Shown here one piece after another: positions 8,064 to 16,690 of a stretch of DNA of 64,000 nucleotides. The stretch is from an uncultured Bacteroidia bacterium (GTDB lineage Bacteria; Bacteroidota; Bacteroidia; Bacteroidales; UBA932), in the NCBI GenBank assembly GCA_902785575.1, contig CACZZF010000010.1, positions 39,161 to 103,160 on the forward strand, read 5' to 3'. Position 1 is the first letter of the stretch. The number at the start of each line of letters is the position of its first letter. The notes below the pieces were generated by a model. That model made no database searches and had not been told where the DNA came from. It was given only the letters and a program-made list of their open reading frames with translations. Position numbers and translations under genes: made by a program.

Positions 8064-10634
8064 ATGAAGAAGATCGACAAGTACATACTGACCTCGTTCA
8101 TAGGACCGTTTTTCATGATCCTACTGGTCGTCATATTCATCCTGATGATGCAGACCCTTTGGGTCTATATTGACGAGTTGGTCGGTAAGGGCTTGGGCTT
8201 CAAGGTTATAGCCGAATTCCTCTTCTGGGGTAGCTGCACCATCCTGCCGCTGGCCCTCCCGTTGGCCACCCTATTGGCCTCGATGATGACCCTGGGCAAT
8301 ATGGGCGAGAACAACGAGCTCATCGCCCTGAAGGCGGCCGGAGTGTCCGTGGCGAGGGTGATGACTCCGGTCATGATAGCTTCGGTCTTTATCAGTATCG
8401 GAACCTATTACGTTATCAATGAATTGGTTCCGGTGGCATTCAACCAGATCTACACCCTTCGTGACGATATCAAGAGAACAAAGAATGAAATCAAGATTCC
8501 GGATGGAGTATTCTACGATGGTGTCGATGGCTATGTGCTGAGGGTCGACAACACTGACGACAAAGGGATGATGCATGGGGTGATGCTTTACGACCATAAC
8601 GGGAAGGGCAACACCAGGTTAACCATCGCCGACTCCGCCGAGATCCGCCTTTCGAAGGACAAGTCGTACCTGACGATAAAGATGTACGACGGCACCAACT
8701 ATCAGGAAACCAACGAGAAAGCCTACAGGGACACATCCCTCCAGCTTCAAAAGATCCTGTTCAGAAAGCAGGAGATGCTGGTGACCCTCGAGAACTACGC
8801 CTTCCAGAAATCCGACAGCGCTCGTTTTGGAGACCAGGTCAAGACCCTGCCTCTCGCTCAACTTAAGGAGAACAAGGTCCTGCTCATGAACGAGAGGGAC
8901 AGTGTCAAGTCCCATCAGCTGCTGGCGACCGCGGCCACTTATCTATTCAACTTGAACTCACAGCTCGACACTACCGCCAAGGGAATCACCCATAACTTCG
9001 AGGCCAAGGACTTCATGGTGTTCTCGGACCCCTCGGCTCATGCCGGAGCCTTGGAGAGGGCGGCCAACAGCGCCCAACAGCTCCAATCCAACCTTCAGTC
9101 TTATGAATATGGAGCCTTTGACTATACAGTGAAGCTCCGATGGACCTTCCTGGAGTTCCTGCGCAGGTACGGCCAGGCGATCGCCTGCTTCATCATGTTC
9201 TTCATCGGCGCCCCTCTGGGAGCCTTGATCCGCAAGGGCGGGCTCGGAGTCTCAGCCATCGTGGCTATATTGTTCTTCGTGCTTTACTACATTGTCGACA
9301 TCACCGGAGTGAAGCTCGCGAGGGACGGTAGCGTCAGCGCCTGGGTAGGCGCTTTCATGTCGTCGGTAGTCATGCTAGCGATAGGAATATACTTGACTTC
9401 CAAGGCCATACACGACACTGACATGTCCAATGTCGACTCCATCAAGAACTGGTGGAGGAAGGCCAAGAGTACCGTTCTGGGCCTGTTCAGAAAGACAAGG
9501 ATTGTCTACATGGGTACTCCGGAGTTCGCTGTCGCTCCCCTGAAAGAATTGCTTGACAAGAATTATAAGGTTGTCGCTGTGGTTACCGTGGCTGACAAGC
9601 CCAGCGGGCGTGGACAGAAGGTGAACGAGAGCGCCGTTAAGAAGTTCGCCACAGAAAGGGGTATCCCTGTCCTTCAGCCAGTGAAGCTCAAGGATCCGGA
9701 ATTCTTGGCCCAGCTCAAGGCCTTCAAGGCAGATTTGTTCATCGTGGTCGCTTTCAGGATGCTTCCAGAAGAGGTCTGGAGCATGCCGAGGCTCGGAACG
9801 TTCAATCTCCACGCCTCGCTTCTGCCGCAGTACCGCGGCGCCGCCCCTATCAACTGGGCCATAATCAATGGCGAGCTCAGGACCGGAGCCACGACCTTCA
9901 TGATCGACAAGCAGATTGACACCGGCGGCATAATCTTGCGCCAGGATGTCACGATCGGCAAGGATGAGACTGCTGGGGAACTCCACGACAAATTGATGGA
10001 GATTGGTGCCGAGATGGTTGTCCAGACCACCCAGGGAATCATCGAGAAGAATGTCGAGACGAGGGTCCAGAAGAGTTTCATCCAGGGTTCCGAGGTTCTC
10101 AAACCGGCTCCGAAGCTCACCCGTGAGCTTTGTCATATCGACTGGGACGACTCCACGAAGCACGTTTACAACCTCATCCGTGGTCTCAGTCCTTATCCCG
10201 CGGCCTTCACAGAGCTCGTCAAAGACGGTTCCGCTCCCATCCAGCTCAAGATCTACTCCGCCGAGCCAGTGACTCCCGTCAATGAATTGCCGTCAGGAAG
10301 GGACGGTGGTTCAGACGCCTCGCTCCGCTCGGCCCCACCGCTCGCGTCGCAAAGCGCCGCTCCGGTCCCCCCTCTTACAGTGCCGAGGGTGGCATGGCCT
10401 TCACCCACCGTCCCTTCCATGACAGCGACACCTGGCAAGATTATCTCTGATGGGAAGTCGTATTTGTGGATTATGACAAGAGACGGAGCTATTTCGTTGA
10501 AGGAAGTGCAGTTGGCCGGCAAGAAGAGGATGGGTATCGAGGCGTTCCTGCTGGGCTTCCGTGACCCGGAAACATTTTCCACCACCCCCGGCACCTCCAA
10601 AGCCGAGATCGCCAAGACAAAGGTCGCCCAATGA
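8064..10634 (+). CDS. Fusion: LptF/LptG-family permease + methionyl-tRNA formyltransferase
   Basis: A single 856-residue frame. Residues 1 to about 455 are an LptF/LptG (YjgP/YjgQ) permease: N-terminal membrane helices, a periplasmic domain and three C-terminal helices; this family exports lipopolysaccharide with LptB. From about residue 480 it is a complete Fmt: RIVYMGTPEFAV, then NLHASLLPQYRGAAPINWAI with the catalytic Asn-His region, and LSPYPAAFT. No stop or normal start separates them; where Fmt usually has its initiator Met there is Thr. The join would lie on the cytoplasmic side, so both parts could work. The Fmt C-terminal domain also carries an in-frame palindromic insert of about 40 residues (10296-10418), before IISDGKSYLWIM. 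It overlaps thiN by ATGA. Confidence 0.9.
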   Translation: MKKIDKYILTSFIGPFFMILLVVIFILMMQTLWVYIDELVGKGLGFKVIAEFLFWGSCTILPLALPLATLLASMMTLGNMGENNELIALKAAGVSVARVMTPVMIASVFISIGTYYVINELVPVAFNQIYTLRDDIKRTKNEIKIPDGVFYDGVDGYVLRVDNTDDKGMMHGVMLYDHNGKGNTRLTIADSAEIRLSKDKSYLTIKMYDGTNYQETNEKAYRDTSLQLQKILFRKQEMLVTLENYAFQKSDSARFGDQVKTLPLAQLKENKVLLMNERDSVKSHQLLATAATYLFNLNSQLDTTAKGITHNFEAKDFMVFSDPSAHAGALERAANSAQQLQSNLQSYEYGAFDYTVKLRWTFLEFLRRYGQAIACFIMFFIGAPLGALIRKGGLGVSAIVAILFFVLYYIVDITGVKLARDGSVSAWVGAFMSSVVMLAIGIYLTSKAIHDTDMSNVDSIKNWWRKAKSTVLGLFRKTRIVYMGTPEFAVAPLKELLDKNYKVVAVVTVADKPSGRGQKVNESAVKKFATERGIPVLQPVKLKDPEFLAQLKAFKADLFIVVAFRMLPEEVWSMPRLGTFNLHASLLPQYRGAAPINWAIINGELRTGATTFMIDKQIDTGGIILRQDVTIGKDETAGELHDKLMEIGAEMVVQTTQGIIEKNVETRVQKSFIQGSEVLKPAPKLTRELCHIDWDDSTKHVYNLIRGLSPYPAAFTELVKDGSAPIQLKIYSAEPVTPVNELPSGRDGGSDASLRSAPPLASQSAAPVPPLTVPRVAWPSPTVPSMTATPGKIISDGKSYLWIMTRDGAISLKEVQLAGKKRMGIEAFLLGFRDPETFSTTPGTSKAEIAKTKVAQ
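10296..10418. repeat. Palindromic insert inside fmt
   Basis: Perfect 14-bp inverted arms GGAAGGGACGGTGG (10296-10309) and CCACCGTCCCTTCC (10405-10418) around a GC-rich core with CGCTCCGCTCGG-like motifs. Its length of 123 bp (41 codons) keeps the frame; the encoded stretch is Ser/Pro/Ala-rich and absent from ordinary Fmt proteins. Confidence 0.8.
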
Positions 10635-11341
10635 GCACCGCCGTTATCATAGGAGGCGGAGACTTTCCCCGCAAGCCATATCCCCGCGAACTCATCCGAC
10701 GCGCGGACATCATAGTCTGCTGCGACGGCAACGCCCTGAAAGCCTTCCTGCGAAACCGCGAGGCCATATTCGGAAACGACAACAGGAGACCAGACGCCAT
10801 CGTGGGAGACATGGACTCGATGTCCCCGAAGCTCGCCAAGGAATATTCAAGCCTCCTAGTCAAAATCGAGGAACAGGACGACAACGACCAGACCAAGGCC
10901 TTGCACCACATTCTGGATAACTATCCCGATGTCGACACAATCCACATTCTGGCGGCCACCGGAAAGCGGGAGGACCACACAATCGGCAATCTCGGCCTGC
11001 TGATGGAATACGCCCGCGCGCTTCCATCCTGTCATCCTGAGCGTTGTCCTGAGCCTGTCGAAGGACGAAGCGAAGGATCTCTTCCCCAGCTCGACATGGT
11101 CTCCGACTATTCCACCGCCTTTGTCGTCACGGACAGTTGTGACCTCATTCTCGGCCGAGGGAGGAAGATCTCCCTGTTCAGCCCGGACAATTCCCTGAAA
11201 CTTAAATCCAAAGGCCTTGTGTGGCCCACCGACAATGTCATCTTCGACAATTGGTGGCCTGCCACCCTCAACCGGACCGATGATGATACCATCCACCTCG
11301 ATTTTTCTCACAAATCATTGGTACTCATTATCGTCGATTAA
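10631..11341 (+). CDS. Thiamine pyrophosphokinase
   Basis: Transfers pyrophosphate from ATP to thiamine, giving thiamine diphosphate. 236 residues. Motifs of the family: GGGDFPR, CCDGNAL, the Asp-rich GDMDS, and EQDDNDQTKALHH for metal and ATP binding. Overlaps the Fmt stop by ATGA. It is about 20 residues longer than usual because a repeat at 11031-11080 is read in frame between LMEYARAL and DMVSDYST, encoding CHPERCPEPVEGRSEGS. No promoter of its own is evident. Confidence 0.92.
   Translation: MSTAVIIGGGDFPRKPYPRELIRRADIIVCCDGNALKAFLRNREAIFGNDNRRPDAIVGDMDSMSPKLAKEYSSLLVKIEEQDDNDQTKALHHILDNYPDVDTIHILAATGKREDHTIGNLGLLMEYARALPSCHPERCPEPVEGRSEGSLPQLDMVSDYSTAFVVTDSCDLILGRGRKISLFSPDNSLKLKSKGLVWPTDNVIFDNWWPATLNRTDDDTIHLDFSHKSLVLIIVD
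11031..11080. repeat. REP-like repeat inside thiamine pyrophosphokinase gene
   Basis: Contains TGTCCTGAGCCTGTCGAAGGA, the reverse complement of the widespread TCCTTCGACAGGCTCAGGACA repeat, and ends in CGAAGGATCT. It is translated in frame without a stop. Confidence 0.8.
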
Positions 11342-11352
11342 CCATTTTTGAT

Positions 11353-11360
11353 TATATTTG
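11353..11360 (+). promoter_or_regulatory. -7 promoter box of polyferredoxin gene
   Basis: TATATTTG, exact TAnnTTTG, 27 bp upstream of the ATG at 11388. The frame is open further up from a TTG at 11358 inside this box, so the ATG is the better start. Confidence 0.55.
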
Positions 11361-11387
11361 TCAAATAGGACAATAATCTTATCAAAT

Positions 11388-13010
11388 ATGCTAAAGAAAA
11401 TAAGAGTCATCCTGGCGGTCCTCTTTTTCGTGGCCGTCACCCTGCTCTTCCTTGACTTCACTGGAGCTATCCACCACTGGCTCGGGTGGGTGGCAAAGAT
11501 CCAGTTCCTGCCGGCCGTGCTGGCCCTCAACCTGGTGGTTATCATCGCTTTGCTTGTCTTGACCATCCTCTTCGGCAGAATCTATTGCTCGGTAATATGC
11601 CCTCTGGGCGTGTTCCAGGACGGTGTGGCCAATTTGAGCAAGAAGGGGAAGAAAGGCAAGTATTCGTATTCAAAGGAACTCAAGTGGCTCCGCTACGGAG
11701 TTTTTGCCCTGTTCGTGATCGCCCTGATCGCCGGCCTCAACTCTCTGGTGGCGCTTCTGGCGCCCTACAGCGCTTGGGGAAGGATCGTACAGAACTTCCT
11801 GGCTCCCGTCTGGCAGTGGGGCAACAACCTGTTCGCGTCGATAGCCGAAAAGCATGAGAGCTACGCCTTCTACACCAAGGAAGTTTGGCTTAAGAGCCTT
11901 CCGACGTTTATCATTGCCGCTGTCACGCTGGTCGCCATCGTGATCCTGGCTTGGAAGAACGGCAGGACTTATTGCAATACGATCTGCCCTGTCGGCACAA
12001 CGCTGAGCTTCTTCTCACGCTTCGCCATGTTCCGTCCTGTCATCGACGCCTCGAAGTGCAAGAGCTGCCACCTTTGCGAGCACAAGTGCAAGGCGGCGTG
12101 TATCGATATCGACGGGGGCAAGAAGATTGATTACTCTCGTTGCGTGGACTGCTTCAATTGCATCGAATCTTGCAGATTCGATGCGTTGAAGTATGGCTTT
12201 TCATGGAAGAAAAGCCATACTTCATCCACCCCCCTACACCCCCAAAGGGGGACTGAGGGGCGGACCCCTCAGACTCCCTGCGTCGCTTCGCTCCAAAACA
12301 ACACCTTGGCCAGCGAGAATCCTTCCGCTCCGGTGGACAAGACTAGAAGGGCGTTCATGATTGGAAGTGCTTTAGCGTTAGGTGGTTCCGCATTATCAAG
12401 CGTCAAGGCTTTGGCGCAAACAGAGCCGGCCGATGACACACCTGTCGAGATCGAAGGAGAAGGCGGATTCGCCGACATCATCCCCAAGGTCGCTCCCAAA
12501 CGCACGGTCTCGATCACTCCTTTCGGATCTGAAAGCGTGAAATCATTCTACAGCCACTGTACAGCCTGCCAGCTATGTGTGGCCGTTTGCCCCAACAATG
12601 TCCTTCGGCCATCCAAAGACCTGAAGCACCTGATGCAGCCCGAGATGTCCTTTGAGAGAGGCTATTGCCGTCCCGAATGCGTCAAATGCTCAGAAGTCTG
12701 TCCCGCCGGAGCGATCCTTAAGATCACTCCCGAGGAGAAGACCCAATGGAAGGTCGGAACCGCAAAGATCGCCCCTTGGCTCTGCCTTGTCGATAACGGG
12801 ACAGTCGAGGAATGCGGCAACTGCGCCCGACACTGCCCCACTGGCGCGATCCAGATGGTCAGGAAAGAGCCCAACAATCCCCGTTCGGTCAGGATACCTT
12901 CAGTTGATGAGAGCAAGTGCATCGGCTGCGGAGCTTGCGAGAATCTCTGCCCTTCCAGGCCGATCAGCGCCATCACAGTCGACGGATACCAAATTCACCA
13001 TAACGCCTAA
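11388..13010 (+). CDS. Membrane-bound polyferredoxin (NapH/CcoG-like 4Fe-4S protein)
   Basis: 540 residues. The N-terminal half has about five membrane helices with CSVICPLG and CNTICPVG motifs of the NapH/CcoG type. Then come ferredoxin clusters CKSCHLCEHKC and CVDCFNCIESC, a second hydrophobic segment preceded by twin arginines (TRRAFMIGSALALGGSALSS), and a C-terminal polyferredoxin with four more cysteine motifs ending in CIGCGACENLCP. Probably passes electrons between membrane and periplasmic or cytoplasmic partners. The twin-arginine segment inside the protein suggests an ancient fusion with a Tat-exported ferredoxin. A palindromic insert of about 35 residues sits just before that segment. 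The gene is 4 bp upstream of a ferredoxin-type aldo/keto reductase, a likely redox partner. Confidence 0.85.
   Translation: MLKKIRVILAVLFFVAVTLLFLDFTGAIHHWLGWVAKIQFLPAVLALNLVVIIALLVLTILFGRIYCSVICPLGVFQDGVANLSKKGKKGKYSYSKELKWLRYGVFALFVIALIAGLNSLVALLAPYSAWGRIVQNFLAPVWQWGNNLFASIAEKHESYAFYTKEVWLKSLPTFIIAAVTLVAIVILAWKNGRTYCNTICPVGTTLSFFSRFAMFRPVIDASKCKSCHLCEHKCKAACIDIDGGKKIDYSRCVDCFNCIESCRFDALKYGFSWKKSHTSSTPLHPQRGTEGRTPQTPCVASLQNNTLASENPSAPVDKTRRAFMIGSALALGGSALSSVKALAQTEPADDTPVEIEGEGGFADIIPKVAPKRTVSITPFGSESVKSFYSHCTACQLCVAVCPNNVLRPSKDLKHLMQPEMSFERGYCRPECVKCSEVCPAGAILKITPEEKTQWKVGTAKIAPWLCLVDNGTVEECGNCARHCPTGAIQMVRKEPNNPRSVRIPSVDESKCIGCGACENLCPSRPISAITVDGYQIHHNA
12188..12300. repeat. Palindromic insert between the two halves of the polyferredoxin gene
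   Basis: A perfect 14-bp hairpin GAAGTATGGCTTTT (12188-12201)/AAAAGCCATACTTC (12210-12223), then CCCCCAAAGGGGG and CTGAGGGG/CCCCTCAG hairpins (12239-12273), then CGTCGCTTCGCTCC. Read through in frame as a low-complexity Ser/Thr/Pro stretch. Confidence 0.7.
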
Positions 13011-13014
13011 CACC

Positions 13015-14415
13015 ATGAGCAAGAATATCAACAGAAGAGAATTCCTGAAGAAGACAGGAGAAGGTGCCGCCCTGGCCGGTGCTGTGGCAATGGCTGGAGC
13101 CTGCGCCCCAAAGAAGACAGCCGAGGCTGTGGCCGGAGCCGTAGTGTCAGGTGACGGGACAGATCCGCTGGAAACCGGAAAAATGGAGCTCCGGACCAAC
13201 CCTGGCAACGGTGACAAGGTGTCATTGCTGGGTTATGGCTGCATGCGCTTCACGATGAAGAAAGACTCCAACGGAAAGGACATCGTGGACCAGGATAATG
13301 TCAACAACTTGATTGACTATGCCCTCGCTCATGGAGTCAACTACTTCGACACCGCCCCGGTTTACCTCCAGGGCCAATCGGAGAAGGCTGTTGGAATAGC
13401 CCTAAGCAGGCATCCCAGGAACAGCTACTACATAGCCACGAAGATGTCCAACTTCCAGAGCAACGACCGCAAGGTCGCCATGCAGCTCTATAACAACGCC
13501 TTCAAGAACCTTCAGGTCGATTATATAGACTACTATCTTCTCCACTCCCTCGGACGCGGAGGAGCTGATGGTTTCAAGGCCCGTTTCGAGGACAACGGAG
13601 TCATGGACTTCCTTCTTGCGGAGCGTGAGAAGGGCAAGATCCGCCAGCTGGGACTGTCATTCCATGGAGACAAGCCATCTTTCGATGATATGATGGAGCT
13701 CCATGACAAGTACCACTGGGACTTCGTACAAATCCAGATGAACTATTATGACTGGAAGCATGCCGACGGAGTAAGGAATGTCAATGCCGAGTACCTCTAC
13801 GCCGAACTGGACAAGAGGGAGATTCCTATCGTGATTATGGAGCCCCTCCAGGGAGGCCGTCTGGCCAAGCCTGCTGACAGTGTCGTGAACCGTCTGAAAG
13901 AGAAGGATCCCCAGGCCTCACTGGCCTCCTGGGCATTCAGGTTTGTAGGGTCTTATCCTAGAGTTCTGAGCGTCCTCAGCGGTATGGTCTATATGGAGCA
14001 CCTGCAGGATAATCTCCGGACCTACATGGACTTCAAGCCCCTCACAGAGGAAGAGAAGATATTCCTGGACACCGACATAGCTGACATCATGGCCAATTAT
14101 CCGACCATCGAGTGCAACGACTGCAAGTACTGCATGCCTTGTCCCTACGGAATTGATATTCCGGGAATATTCATGCACTACAACAATTCTGTCAACAGAG
14201 GTATACAGCCCCGCAACAAGGAGCAGGAGGACTACGAGAAACTCCGCAAGGCCTACCTCGTCAGTTACGACAGGGCCATCCCGACCCTACGCCAGGCGAG
14301 TCACTGTGTCGGTTGCAAGCAGTGCATTCCCAAGTGCCCTCAGAGCATCCCGATCCCCCGCGAGTTGCGAAGACTGGACGCCTATGTCGAGAAGTTGAAA
14401 CAGGGCACTTTATAA
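13015..14415 (+). CDS. Aldo/keto reductase with C-terminal ferredoxin domain, Tat-exported lipoprotein
   Basis: 466 residues. ATG at 13015 gives a twin-arginine signal (NRREFLKKTGEGAALAG) and a lipobox ending at Cys (AVAMAGAC), so it is probably exported folded and lipidated; the longer upstream frame overlaps the previous gene. The TIM-barrel part has NYFDTAPVY (catalytic Asp/Tyr), ATKM (Lys) and LLHSL. The C-terminus has CNDCKYCMPCP and CVGCKQCIPKCP for two iron-sulphur sites. The family is common in anaerobes; substrate unknown. Co-transcription with the preceding polyferredoxin suggests electron transfer between the two. Confidence 0.9.
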   Translation: MSKNINRREFLKKTGEGAALAGAVAMAGACAPKKTAEAVAGAVVSGDGTDPLETGKMELRTNPGNGDKVSLLGYGCMRFTMKKDSNGKDIVDQDNVNNLIDYALAHGVNYFDTAPVYLQGQSEKAVGIALSRHPRNSYYIATKMSNFQSNDRKVAMQLYNNAFKNLQVDYIDYYLLHSLGRGGADGFKARFEDNGVMDFLLAEREKGKIRQLGLSFHGDKPSFDDMMELHDKYHWDFVQIQMNYYDWKHADGVRNVNAEYLYAELDKREIPIVIMEPLQGGRLAKPADSVVNRLKEKDPQASLASWAFRFVGSYPRVLSVLSGMVYMEHLQDNLRTYMDFKPLTEEEKIFLDTDIADIMANYPTIECNDCKYCMPCPYGIDIPGIFMHYNNSVNRGIQPRNKEQEDYEKLRKAYLVSYDRAIPTLRQASHCVGCKQCIPKCPQSIPIPRELRRLDAYVEKLKQGTL

Positions 14416-16344
14416 CAGCGGCTTGAAGGTTTTGGTCCCGATCTCTTTGTAAGGGATGGGCTTGAGGCCAAAACTTGACAAAACCTCCGGATTGAGGTAA
14501 TACTCAAGACTTTCCATCACGGGATCCTCTCCGATAGAGATCCCGTGATTGTTTTTCATATAGTTCTGGCCCTTATCGTCATAGAACATCCTTCGGCATC
14601 CGACCATCAAGTTATTGATGATGATGTTACGGTTCAAGTTGGCATGGATGTCCTTCGCGAGATCAGGATAATGGTTCTGATAGAGTTCCCCGTTGATGTC
14701 AACATCCTCGAACAGTTTCTTCACCACCTCCGGACGGGTCAGGGCCTCGTCCCATAGCGCTTGCCCCCAAGGAGAGAAACTGATCCCGAAGTTGCAGTTG
14801 TAGAACACATTGTTATTCACCACATTATCCTTTCCTCCGTGGATCTGGACAGCTCCGAAATGGATAGCGCCCACATTATTGAATATATTCCCGTACACCA
14901 GCTGGCCGGAGATCATATCGTCGAACCTCACGCCGGCGGCCCCGTGGAGCGAGCCGCCCAGGATGTTCTCCCATAAATTGTAGCGAATGACGAGTCCCCT
15001 GAGGCTGTAGTCATAGAACACGTCTATTCCTCCTTGGTCATCGCTCTCCTGGACGAGATCGTGGAAATAGTTGTATTCCACAAGCACCTCGCTCCCATCC
15101 AAACGCATCGCTGATGAAGGACACCTGCTGAAATCGCAATGCCTGACTACAAGGCCGCAGCCGTCGAAAAAGACAGATGGCTCGTAGGTGTGCTGGAAAA
15201 GGGAAATGTTCTCCACAATCGTGTTATCGACCACGTAACCGGAAGGAGTGATGGTCTTCCTGTCACCTCCGTAGAGTTTCATTCCGCTATGCCCGAGCGT
15301 CCCGAAGTGGCAACCTGTCACCTGGACATCGCGGGATGAAGTGACGTGAAGGGCGTCCGATCCGAAACGGAAAGCCTTCACCCCTTCTATAGTAACTTCT
15401 TTTGAATCAGAAACTCCAACAGCGGAGCGCCTGCCTCCGACAAAAGCCAGTCCCTTAATTGTGACATTCTCACAATCAGTTATTTCCATCATAAACTCAG
15501 AGCCGCAAACCGAGAGAGTGACCTCATCGCCCGGGGCATATTCCTCCGGAGGATACCAATATAGCATCCCCTTTTCACGATCGATGTAGTACTCGCCTGG
15601 AGAGTCCAGACCGCAAAGAATATTCACGCCCTTGAACTTGAACGAGTCCTTATAGCCATAGATGTGCCAAGGCGCCTCAAGGGTAATGGTTTTCGTTCCA
15701 GGATTGATGGAAGCCACTTTCTGGTAATGATCCTTCCAGTCCCAGCGGAAGTAGCCATAAATCCAGGCATCTTTCTCATCCGCCCAAGAATCAATTATTT
15801 CATCCTTATATGTGAATATACCTTCTTTTCTAGTGATGTCATCGACGACGGTCGGCCCTACAGCCTCGCTGGCGACCAAAAAACCTTCATCCGGATAAGC
15901 CGCTATCCTCTGCCTCTCCCCTTTCCAATACAGATCCGTAAGTTTTGCCTTTTCGCATGCGGCACCTAAGTCCTTTATGCCCAAGCCATAAAGACTCACT
16001 TGAAGCACCTTCTCCCTGGAAGACTCGGGCAACCGACCAAGGATATTCCTGTCTTTCAGAGCCTTGAATCCTTTGATAACCCGGTCGCCACGGATGACGG
16101 GCTCAGCTTCGGGATCCGCTTCTACCGTGATTTTACCTCCTTTGAGACCTTTGAAGACCAACGGTTCAGGAATGAAGTAATCCCCGTCAGAGAGTATAAG
16201 CCGGGCATCTCCCTTCTCTTCAGAAATGTTTTTGATGGCCTTCTCCAAGGTTTTTCCCTTCGGAGAGACATGGTAATCCTTTGCAGGTAAGACTATTGGT
16301 AAAAAAACTGCCAGTGAAACGGCGAGAATTAGATGGAGTCGCAT
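14410..16344 (-). CDS. Secreted right-handed parallel beta-helix protein
   Basis: 644 residues with a signal peptide (MRLHLILAVSLAVFLPIVLP). The ATG at 16344 is used; an upstream TTG at 16359 is in frame but unlikely. The middle region has the short Val/Ile/Asn-rich repeats of parallel beta-helix proteins (VTIKGLAFVGGRRSAVGVSD, VLVEYNYFHDL, NNVVNNNVFYN), the fold of many polysaccharide lyases and hydrolases. Substrate and reaction cannot be told. Its 3' end overlaps the convergent aldo/keto reductase by 6 bp. Confidence 0.85.
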   Translation of the reverse strand: MRLHLILAVSLAVFLPIVLPAKDYHVSPKGKTLEKAIKNISEEKGDARLILSDGDYFIPEPLVFKGLKGGKITVEADPEAEPVIRGDRVIKGFKALKDRNILGRLPESSREKVLQVSLYGLGIKDLGAACEKAKLTDLYWKGERQRIAAYPDEGFLVASEAVGPTVVDDITRKEGIFTYKDEIIDSWADEKDAWIYGYFRWDWKDHYQKVASINPGTKTITLEAPWHIYGYKDSFKFKGVNILCGLDSPGEYYIDREKGMLYWYPPEEYAPGDEVTLSVCGSEFMMEITDCENVTIKGLAFVGGRRSAVGVSDSKEVTIEGVKAFRFGSDALHVTSSRDVQVTGCHFGTLGHSGMKLYGGDRKTITPSGYVVDNTIVENISLFQHTYEPSVFFDGCGLVVRHCDFSRCPSSAMRLDGSEVLVEYNYFHDLVQESDDQGGIDVFYDYSLRGLVIRYNLWENILGGSLHGAAGVRFDDMISGQLVYGNIFNNVGAIHFGAVQIHGGKDNVVNNNVFYNCNFGISFSPWGQALWDEALTRPEVVKKLFEDVDINGELYQNHYPDLAKDIHANLNRNIIINNLMVGCRRMFYDDKGQNYMKNNHGISIGEDPVMESLEYYLNPEVLSSFGLKPIPYKEIGTKTFKPLL

Positions 16345-16397
16345 ATTCAAATATAGCAAAAATCCGCCTTGATATTTTCAGATTTCAGGATTATTCG

Positions 16398-16405
16398 TAT
16401 ATTTG
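16398..16405 (+). promoter_or_regulatory. -7 promoter box for tRNA-Ser
   Basis: TATATTTG, exact TAnnTTTG, 24 bp before the tRNA 5' end. No clear -33 element at the usual distance. Confidence 0.5.
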
Positions 16406-16429
16406 CAGTCCGCAATCAGCGAAAACATT

Positions 16430-16517
16430 GGAGAGATGCTCGAGTGGCTGAAGAGGCACGCCTGGAAAGCGTGTGTACCCCAAAAGGGTATCGCGAGTTC
16501 GAATCTCGCTCTCTCCG
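16430..16517 (+). tRNA. tRNA-Ser (anticodon GGA)
   Basis: Acceptor stem GGAGAGA/TCTCTCC, anticodon loop with GGA (CTGGAAA), a long variable arm ACCCCAAAAGGGT as in serine tRNAs, and T-loop GTTCGAATC. CCA is not encoded. Its 3' end is the attachment site of the two downstream elements and is kept intact by the att sequence. Confidence 0.95.
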
Positions 16518-16523
16518 CAAAAA
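16504..16523. mobile_element. attL at the tRNA-Ser 3' end
   Basis: TCTCGCTCTCTCCGCAAAAA, identical over 20 bp to 28081-28100. The 14-bp core TCGCTCTCTCCGCA (16506-16519) is also found at 23566-23579. The three copies in the same orientation mark two adjacent insertions. Confidence 0.85.
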
Positions 16524-16531
16524 TCTTTTTA

Positions 16532-16564
16532 AAACCCCTTCCAGTATACCTGAAAGGGGTTTTT
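16532..16564 (+). terminator. Terminator after tRNA-Ser, brought by element 1
   Basis: Stem AAACCCCTT (16532-16540)/AAGGGGTTT (16554-16562) followed by T-rich sequence. A similar hairpin follows the middle att core (23592-23628), so both elements seem to carry a replacement terminator for the tRNA at their left end. Confidence 0.7.
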
Positions 16565-16690
16565 CTTAAAAAACAATCTCAATAATAAGCCCAAAAACAA
16601 CTATATTTGAGCTGTTATTTGCGACTAAGGTTTTGGAAGTGCGACTAAAATAGCTTACATTAGCTGGCGGAACAACACAGTCTCACTTCT

